Source of the DNA: Peptoniphilus vaginalis
Lineage (GTDB): Bacteria > Bacillota > Clostridia > Tissierellales > Peptoniphilaceae
DNA length: 64,000 nt
Direction of reading: 5' to 3'
Assembly (NCBI RefSeq): GCF_900176605.1
Contig: NZ_FXLP01000003.1
Location: forward strand, 1 to 64,000
The translations under genes and the position numbers were made by a program. Shown piece by piece: positions 58,948-64,000 of the stretch; position 1 is the stretch's first letter, and each line of letters starts with the position of its first letter. The notes below the pieces were generated by a model. The model did no database searches. It worked only from the letters and a program-made list of their open reading frames with translations, and was not told the origin of the DNA.

Positions 58948-59676
58948 TTGCCTTTTTTTAAATCTCGATACATTTAAAAGTTCTCTCTCTTTAAGAACTC
59001 CCCTCTCCCTTAGATACTTCTCTGCCCTTGAGTAAAAGCCACTCTTGGACCCTGTCACATAAAAATAATCCCTAATATAATTTTCCTTCTTGTAAGTATA
59101 ATCTTCTAAGATTCCATCAACATTGGAATAAATTTCTATCTCCAAGACCTTCTTTGCAAAATAATTTATGAAAAAGTCCTTCTTCAAGTGGAGGCCACTT
59201 GAGGCAAAAAAAATCATCTTGTATCCTGAAAAATCAAAATCTTTAAAATATTCATCAGAAATCATCTTCATTATGTCATCAGCGACTCCATCATTGGCTC
59301 CATTTATCAAAAGTGGGACTTCAATATAATCTACTTGCGAATCTGTAAAATTTTTCAAAGTCTCTTCCTGGCAAGTTAGCTTTGATCCAAGGCAGAGAAT
59401 TTTTTTATCCTTTAAATTTTTCTTTAAAGCTTCCTCTCCATAAAAGACTCTTGGAGAATTTTTAAAGTAGTTGATGGCATCAAAGTCCATGACTATTATT
59501 TTTTTTGACTTTTTAAAGGACTTTTCTAAAAATTTTATCCTCTCATTAACTGCTTCTCGCTCATATAGCCCATAGTATTCAAACTTATCATCAACATAAT
59601 AATTTAAGTAGTCCCTGTGAACTTCATAAAGTCCAACTATGCCTGGACCTGTATCAAAAACTGCCAAATTCCTCAC
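58945..59676 (-). CDS. Asp/Glu-racemase-like protein without catalytic cysteines
   Basis: 243 aa. The opening NLAVFDTGPGIVGL resembles the MurI start (FDSG-x-GG-L), and the sizes and order of later blocks fit the two-domain racemase fold. Where MurI has a Cys in the ACNTA block there is VMDFDAI, and where it has GCTHYP there is FFASSGLHL, so neither catalytic cysteine is evident. It may be a non-enzymatic relative or a different enzyme. GTG 59676 overlaps ispE by 23 bp; co-transcribed with it. Assignment is tentative. Confidence 0.5.
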   Translation of the reverse strand: MRNLAVFDTGPGIVGLYEVHRDYLNYYVDDKFEYYGLYEREAVNERIKFLEKSFKKSKKIIVMDFDAINYFKNSPRVFYGEEALKKNLKDKKILCLGSKLTCQEETLKNFTDSQVDYIEVPLLINGANDGVADDIMKMISDEYFKDFDFSGYKMIFFASSGLHLKKDFFINYFAKKVLEIEIYSNVDGILEDYTYKKENYIRDYFYVTGSKSGFYSRAEKYLRERGVLKERELLNVSRFKKRQ

Positions 59677-60499
59677 CCACTTTCAGCTTAAAGGTCTTGT
59701 CATAAGTTTTTTTGAAATGTCCGTAAGCATCTTCTAAGTCATTTTTATTTTCAAAAATTCCAAAAATTGTTGCTCCACTTCCACTCATAAGAGAGGCAGA
59801 ATTAAATTCTCTCATCTTCTTTTTTATCTCTAGAAGGTCCCTGTGTTTTCCAAAAACCACATCTTCCATCTTGTTTTCTAAAAATTTATTTAATCTTTCT
59901 ATGTCTAAATCATAAAGAGCCTTTAGTACATCATCAAAGTCTATTCTCTTTTCATCTATCTTAATACTTTCATAGACTTCCTTAGTGGAAACTCCGTAGC
60001 CAGGATTGACTATCAAGACATTGTCAAGCTCAATAGCCTTCACTTCTTCTAAAACTTCTCCAATCCCAGAAGCAAGCTTAGTCCCACCCGTCATCATATA
60101 TGTAAAGTCTGCTCCAAGTTTTGAACCTAGCTTGATTAATTCTTTTTTTGAAATTTTTAAATCGTACAAATCATTTAAGGCGTAAAAAGTCCCAGCTCCG
60201 TTAGAAGTTCCCCCAGCAAGTCCTCCTGCCATAGGAATATTTTTTTCAATTTCAACTTTAAAGGGAAGGTCCTTACCTACATAGTCTCTTAATGCAAGGT
60301 AGGCCTTGTAAATAAAATTTTCCTTCATATCAAAATCAAAGTCGCCAAGGATTTCAAGCTTGTCACTCTTGGAAAATTTCATTTCGTCATAAAGGTCTGT
60401 CATCACCATTAAAGTTTTGATGTCGTGGTAGCCATTCTCCCTCTTACCTGTTACATCAAGAGACAAATTTAACTTAGCATGGGCTTTCTTCGTAATCAT
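59654..60499 (-). CDS. ispE: 4-diphosphocytidyl-2-C-methyl-D-erythritol kinase
   Basis: GHMP kinase of the MEP isoprenoid route. 281 aa with AHAKLNLSLDVTGKRENGYHDI at the N-terminus, the ATP loop MAGGLAGGTSNGAGTF (about 91-106) and C-terminal LMSGSGATIFGIF. ATG 60499 after GAGGTGTTTT. Fits the presence of fni in the window. Confidence 0.95.
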   Translation of the reverse strand: MITKKAHAKLNLSLDVTGKRENGYHDIKTLMVMTDLYDEMKFSKSDKLEILGDFDFDMKENFIYKAYLALRDYVGKDLPFKVEIEKNIPMAGGLAGGTSNGAGTFYALNDLYDLKISKKELIKLGSKLGADFTYMMTGGTKLASGIGEVLEEVKAIELDNVLIVNPGYGVSTKEVYESIKIDEKRIDFDDVLKALYDLDIERLNKFLENKMEDVVFGKHRDLLEIKKKMREFNSASLMSGSGATIFGIFENKNDLEDAYGHFKKTYDKTFKLKVGEEFGSF

Positions 60500-60638
60500 A
60501 AAACACCTCTAAATAATTATAATTCATTGAAGATATTTTTTCATCTACTTAGAAGTTAAATATGGGTTCAGGGAAAATAAATTTTTAAATTTTATTTTAA
60601 ATAAGTTTATGTAAAACCAACTTTACTATTTATCTATT

Positions 60639-60695
60639 TGAGGGGACTTATACCCCTCCGGAAAGGGAACAGTAAATCTTAGATTTACAAAAACT
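60639..60695. repeat. short copy of the 33.3-34.1 kb spacer element ends
   Basis: GAGGGGACTTATACCC (60641-60656) is shared exactly with 33345-33360, and GTAAATC-TTA-GATTTAC followed by AAAAACT (60672-60694) mirrors GTAAAGC-TCT-GCTTTACAAAAACT at 34111-34134. GAGGGG can also pair with CCCCTC here. Interpreted as a small member of a dispersed family; only two members are visible. Confidence 0.4.
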
Positions 60696-60707
60696 TTTAA
60701 AAATTAA

Positions 60708-60733
60708 AAAAGGGCCCGTGGGAAGCCCACGAA
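60708..60733 (-). terminator. terminator after the ABC module
   Basis: Stem CGTGGG / CCCACG with loop CTT (60717-60731), then GGCCCTTTTTT on the minus strand. Confidence 0.85.
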
Positions 60734-60742
60734 CCATTTTCT

Positions 60743-61507
60743 TTAACTTACTGAAATCCTCTTCTTATGCATATAATAAACTCCAGCGAACAAGACTATT
60801 GTTTCTATAAGTGTTGGGATCAGTATTCCTATTCCAATTCCATTCTTAAATACATCTCCATTGTTTAATAAGAGCTCAGCACTTGTAAACAAGTCAAATT
60901 TATCTAAGACATAGATAATAGCTACTTCGACTAATCCTAGCCCTATATATACAAGGACTGGTCCACCTAATCCAAATCTTCTAAGTTTTTTTCCACCGCC
61001 AAGTGTCACTGAAAAGATTATGCTAATTATGTTGTTAAATAAAACCATTAGACCCCAAGCAACACCTATTAATATGTTGCTTACTCCAACTTCATTGATT
61101 TTCTTACTTATCTCTGCCCAAGGTGATTCTAATGATCCTTTATCAACAGTAGGTAAAGCCATAATTAGGAAACAAATTAATGCCACATAAAGTGAATAGA
61201 TAATAAGCATTATAAGATAATATAAAAATCTTGAAAAAGTTTTTGCTGATGGACTAATAGGTGTTGACTCATAAAATAGGGCGCTGTCGCCAAAGAACAT
61301 ATTGTAATCCCCAACTATTACTGATATAGATGCTGCAAAGTAGCCAAACATTAGCGCCATCATGCCTAGGGCAACTGCACTGACACCAACTTTATTATTA
61401 ACATTTGAAAATAGCACTCCAAATAGAATTAGGACAGCTGGTAAAACTGGTATAAACCAATTATTTCTAAAGTGATTCCTTATTTGATGTCCAAGTAATT
61501 TTCCCAT
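60743..61507 (-). CDS. ABC-2-type membrane permease
   Basis: 254 aa with six likely helices and few charged stretches; LLGHQIRNHFRNNWFIPVLP at the N-terminus is typical of ABC-2 exporter permeases. Substrate unknown. It overlaps the ATPase stop (TAATG) and is the last gene of the GntR-ATPase-permease operon, an arrangement like Bacillus ytrABC, linked there to cell-envelope antibiotics. Confidence 0.82.
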   Translation of the reverse strand: MGKLLGHQIRNHFRNNWFIPVLPAVLILFGVLFSNVNNKVGVSAVALGMMALMFGYFAASISVIVGDYNMFFGDSALFYESTPISPSAKTFSRFLYYLIMLIIYSLYVALICFLIMALPTVDKGSLESPWAEISKKINEVGVSNILIGVAWGLMVLFNNIISIIFSVTLGGGKKLRRFGLGGPVLVYIGLGLVEVAIIYVLDKFDLFTSAELLLNNGDVFKNGIGIGILIPTLIETIVLFAGVYYMHKKRISVS

Positions 61508-62193
61508 TAAAATACCTCCGTAAAGTAGTCTTCTATACTCATATTCTTTTCACTTCTTATCTCATCTACTGTCTTGTTAAGGCTGATCTTACCTTCTGAA
61601 AGGAAGAGGACCCTGTCAAGTAGTGGCTCGATTTGATTTATTAAATGAGTTGATAAAATAATTAGAGAGTCTTCTTCAAAATTATTTAAAATAGTTTGAA
61701 TGATGGCCTTTCTCGCTGAAGGATCAACTCCAGAAATTGGTTCGTCTAAGAGGAAAATCTCTGCCCTTCTTGAAAGACTCAAGGCAATTTGCATTTTTTC
61801 TCTCATACCTTTACTCATTTCTTTGACCTTGGCTCCTTGAGGAAGTTTAAATTCTTCGTAAATCCTATAAAACTTTTCTTCGTCAAAGTCCTTGAAGAAT
61901 TTTTTGTAAGTTCTCACAACTTCCTTTATAGAAAGCTTGTCACTAAGAGCAAACCTATCTGGTTGATAGGAAAGAATTTCTGCTGTCTTGTAAGAAATTT
62001 CTTCTCCGTCTATTACCACACTTCCCTTGTAAGTTTTTTCTAGTCCTGCAAGAATCCTAAGTAGGGTTGACTTACCTGCACCGTTGGGTCCAACTAGGCC
62101 AACAATTTGTCCCTTATCAAGTTCTAGGTTTAGGTCGTCAAGGACCTTCTTCTTGTAGCCCATATTTAAATTTTTTATCTCTAGCTTGCTCAT
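61507..62193 (-). CDS. ABC transporter ATPase (YtrB-like)
   Basis: 228 aa. Walker A VGPNGAGKSTLL (about 32-43), signature EMSKGMREKMQIALSLS (KGM instead of SGG, common in ABC-2 exporters), Walker B IFLLDEPISGVDP, switch STHLI. ATG 62193 overlaps the gntR stop (ATGA), with GGAGGGAAGT in front. Confidence 0.92.
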   Translation of the reverse strand: MSKLEIKNLNMGYKKKVLDDLNLELDKGQIVGLVGPNGAGKSTLLRILAGLEKTYKGSVVIDGEEISYKTAEILSYQPDRFALSDKLSIKEVVRTYKKFFKDFDEEKFYRIYEEFKLPQGAKVKEMSKGMREKMQIALSLSRRAEIFLLDEPISGVDPSARKAIIQTILNNFEEDSLIILSTHLINQIEPLLDRVLFLSEGKISLNKTVDEIRSEKNMSIEDYFTEVF

Positions 62194-62549
62194 ACTTCCC
62201 TCCAATATTTGTCTAAAAGTTCCAGTGATTTTTCCTTTGTCATCTTGAGTTCTCCTGCAACTCCAATTAAGTCATCGCAAGACCTATAAAAGGCACCCTT
62301 TGCAATTTCTTCTATTAGTTCTTCGTCATCTGTTATAAATCTGCCGCTAGTCCTGTTTGACTTGGCAAGACCCTCTCTCTCAAGTTCTTGCAGTGCCCTT
62401 TGGACTGTGTTGGGATTGACTCCATAGGCTTGGGCAAGATTTCTAACAGTTTCCATCTTCTCGCCACTCTTCCACTCTCCACTTGAAATTTTTAATTTAA
62501 AATCTTCAAGGAGTTGGATGTAGATGGGTCTGTTATTATCAAATTCCAT
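62190..62549 (-). CDS. GntR-family regulator, YtrA subfamily
   Basis: 119 aa: winged helix (IYIQLLEDFKLKISSGEWKS, then VRNLAQAYGVNPNTVQRALQELEREG) and a short C-terminal helical dimer part, the small YtrA build. Such proteins repress their own operon and respond to envelope stress. ATG 62549 after GAGGAGGTAAAC. The TTGTAT-N10-ATACAA repeat over its promoter is the probable site. Confidence 0.93.
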   Translation of the reverse strand: MEFDNNRPIYIQLLEDFKLKISSGEWKSGEKMETVRNLAQAYGVNPNTVQRALQELEREGLAKSNRTSGRFITDDEELIEEIAKGAFYRSCDDLIGVAGELKMTKEKSLELLDKYWREV

Positions 62550-62705
62550 GTTTACCTCCTCTTTGAATCCACTTCTTAATGATTTTTAATCTACATATCC
62601 CTTTTATATTAAGTAAAAATTTTGATTTCATTTTCAGATCTTTGGTCTCCTGCCTTTTTTCAAATTTTTAATAAAAGCAAGGCAAGACTTTTGTTTTTTG
62701 TATTG

Positions 62706-62761
62706 TTGTATCAATTCCTTAATACAATAGTTATTATATACAAGCCCTTTTATTTTTGCAA
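62706..62761 (-). promoter_or_regulatory. GntR-ABC operon promoter and operator
   Basis: Minus strand: TTGCAA (62756-62761), 17-bp spacer, TATAAT (62733-62738), then a perfect inverted repeat TTGTAT-N10-ATACAA (62706-62727) over the start site. The position suits autorepression by the YtrA-type regulator. The remainder of the 400-bp gap to the plus-strand transporter is AT-rich. The TTGCAA is self-complementary and could serve both directions. Confidence 0.6.
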
Positions 62762-62840
62762 GACTTTTTTATAGGATGCTTAAAATATTTAAAAATTTTT
62801 ATATTGGGTATTACTTCTTTTATCTTCTTCCTTAGATATT

Positions 62841-62952
62841 TTTATGATAATATTTTTTATTTACTCAAAGGATACCTTGTATCCAACAGCTTTCTTTACT
62901 TTGAATTTTAATAGTCTTATCATAAAAAGCTCAGGGAAGAATTATAAGGAGG
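62841..62952 (+). promoter_or_regulatory. foldable leader before the AspT/YidE-type transporter
   Basis: Three nested stems: TTTATGATAA (62841-62850) / TTATCATAAA (62917-62926); CAAAG (62866-62870) / CTTTG (62899-62903); GATAC (62871-62875) / GTATC (62879-62883). The ribosome site AAGGAGG follows 20 nt later. No T-tract, so any control would be on translation. Not recognised as a known riboswitch class. Confidence 0.4.
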
Positions 62953-62958
62953 TACTAT

Positions 62959-64000
62959 ATGAATGAATTATTAATTATATTTTTGATAATGGTCTTGGGT
63001 TACGCCCTTGGTCATGTTAACTTTTTTGGTCTAGAGTTTGGTGCATCGGCGATTTTAATTGTGGCACTCTTCTTTGGTCACTTTGGCTTCACAGTTCCAA
63101 AGTTCTTGGCACAAATTGGTCTTGTGCTTTTCCTTACACCTATTGGCCTCATGGCTGGCCCAAGCTTTATGGCAAATATTAAGAAGAATGGCCTTTCCTT
63201 CTTGGCAATTTCTTTTATAACAGTTGCCATTGGAGGAGTTTTGATTGTATTAGTAGCTAAGTTTTTTGATATTGACCTAGCCCTATCCATGGGACTTGCA
63301 ACTGGAGCTATGACATCAACGTCAATGCTTGGAACTGTAAAGAGTCTTACAAGTTCAAACTTGCCTGGCGTTGGCTACGGGATCGCCTATGCCTTCGGTG
63401 TTGTTGGAGTTGTTCTTATTGTTCAACTTATGCCAAGAATATTAAAGATTGATGTTGAAGAAGAAAATAAAAAATTAGTTTTACCAAAAGATAATCCTCA
63501 TCTTGGAGAAAAAGACCTTGGTAAATTAATTGAATTTGAAAAGAATGGACTTTTTTCAATAGCCCTAGCTTCCACGCTTGGAATCCTTCTTGGGTCTATA
63601 AAAATTCCTATAGGAAATGTTAGCCTTTCTCTTGGAGCTGGCGGTGGCTCTCTCATCGCAGGACTTGTCCTTGGTCACTATGGAAGACTTGGCAGGATCA
63701 ACTTAGTGGTTTCTAACGATAGACTTGCCCTTGTTCGTGACCTAGGCCTTGCCTTCTTCTTATTAGAATCAGGAGTAAGTGCTGGATCAGGTTTTGTAGA
63801 AGTTGTAAGTCAGTATGGAATAAAATTATTTTTCGCAGGAGTTATCCTAACACTAGTGCCTGCTTTAATTTCACTTTTTATTTCCTACAGGGTCTTCAAG
63901 CTTCCACTTTTTGCAGCCCTTGGTGCTACAACAGGATCAATGACCTCTGCCCCATCTCTTGGAGCCCTACTCCAAGTTACTAATGGCGACGACAAGGTTG
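62959..64000 (+). CDS. AspT/YidE-family (AAE) transporter, 3' end outside window
   Basis: At least 347 aa, still open at the edge. Two repeats of hydrophobic helices each contain the duplicated family motif: GLATGAMTSTSMLG (about 112-125) and GATTGSMTSAPSLGAL (about 325-340). The RCK/TrkA-C domains usually between the halves seem to be absent, with only a ~45-residue hydrophilic linker. Members exchange aspartate for alanine or export dicarboxylates; the substrate is unknown. ATG 62959 after AAGGAGGTACTAT. Confidence 0.88.
   Translation, partial: MNELLIIFLIMVLGYALGHVNFFGLEFGASAILIVALFFGHFGFTVPKFLAQIGLVLFLTPIGLMAGPSFMANIKKNGLSFLAISFITVAIGGVLIVLVAKFFDIDLALSMGLATGAMTSTSMLGTVKSLTSSNLPGVGYGIAYAFGVVGVVLIVQLMPRILKIDVEEENKKLVLPKDNPHLGEKDLGKLIEFEKNGLFSIALASTLGILLGSIKIPIGNVSLSLGAGGGSLIAGLVLGHYGRLGRINLVVSNDRLALVRDLGLAFFLLESGVSAGSGFVEVVSQYGIKLFFAGVILTLVPALISLFISYRVFKLPLFAALGATTGSMTSAPSLGALLQVTNGDDKV

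Overview
The window looks like the chromosome of a low-GC, AT-rich, strictly anaerobic Gram-positive bacterium. The best guess is Tissierellia/Peptoniphilaceae (Anaerococcus/Peptoniphilus-like), inferred from a Bacillus-type large SRP RNA, Veg, DarA, RicT, HydEFG, consensus sigma-A promoters and strong AGGAGG ribosome binding sites. Genus is not proven. All starts below were re-chosen from ribosome binding sites where the longest frame was misleading.

Layout. 1-5150: an rRNA operon on the minus strand (16S, tRNA-Ala, 23S, partial 5S) behind three tandem sigma-A promoters. 5178-9714: bioB, trmB, a secreted nuclease, an NhaC antiporter and a small unknown gene. 9940-19757: a complete type I-E CRISPR-Cas locus (cas3-cse1-cse2-cas7-cas5-cas6-cas1-cas2/DnaQ plus a 7-repeat array), all minus strand, with the array downstream of a Cas2-exonuclease fusion. 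19958-23678: hydE-hydG-hydF, the [FeFe]-hydrogenase maturases. 23883-27212: a MATE exporter, trxB and a DUF2207-like membrane protein. 27228-41634: two identical 1600-bp IS110-family insertions in direct orientation. They bracket hutD-like/fni, yvcK-rapZ-murB, a 1-kb GC-rich hairpin-filled spacer, ctp-M23-ftsX-ftsE and a CofE-like gene. 41679-47412: veg, mnmA, rplY (L25), a HAD phosphatase and bioY-bioD-bioA. 47587-49359: an IS30 element cut in two by an IS200-type element whose own transposase carries a stop codon. 49389-58495: a MerR regulator, ferritin, a large membrane hydrolase, then a Bacillus-like housekeeping run (decarboxylase-tmk-darA-darA2-holB-ricT) and birA. 58511-58947: tRNA-Ser and SRP RNA from one promoter. 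58945-64000: a racemase-like protein with ispE, a GntR/ABC module, and the start of an AspT/YidE-type transporter behind a foldable leader.

How things connect. Biotin genes are split (bioB alone; bioY-bioD-bioA together) but share an upstream GTTAAC-N15-(A/G)TTGACA motif over their promoters, and birA has a DNA-binding domain, so co-regulation by BirA is likely. bioF and earlier steps are not seen, so the cell may import a precursor. FtsEX, the M23 hydrolase and the S41 protease form a cell-wall division module beside MurB/RapZ/YvcK.

Most notable observations: both IS110 copies sit exactly in the T-tract of intrinsic terminators; the IS200 transposase stop falls on the codon before its catalytic tyrosine; the SRP RNA apical loop departs from GGAA; a MurI-like protein lacks both catalytic cysteines; and two intergenic regions share the same end modules, suggesting a dispersed repeat family. 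I did not find a clearly new multi-gene system.
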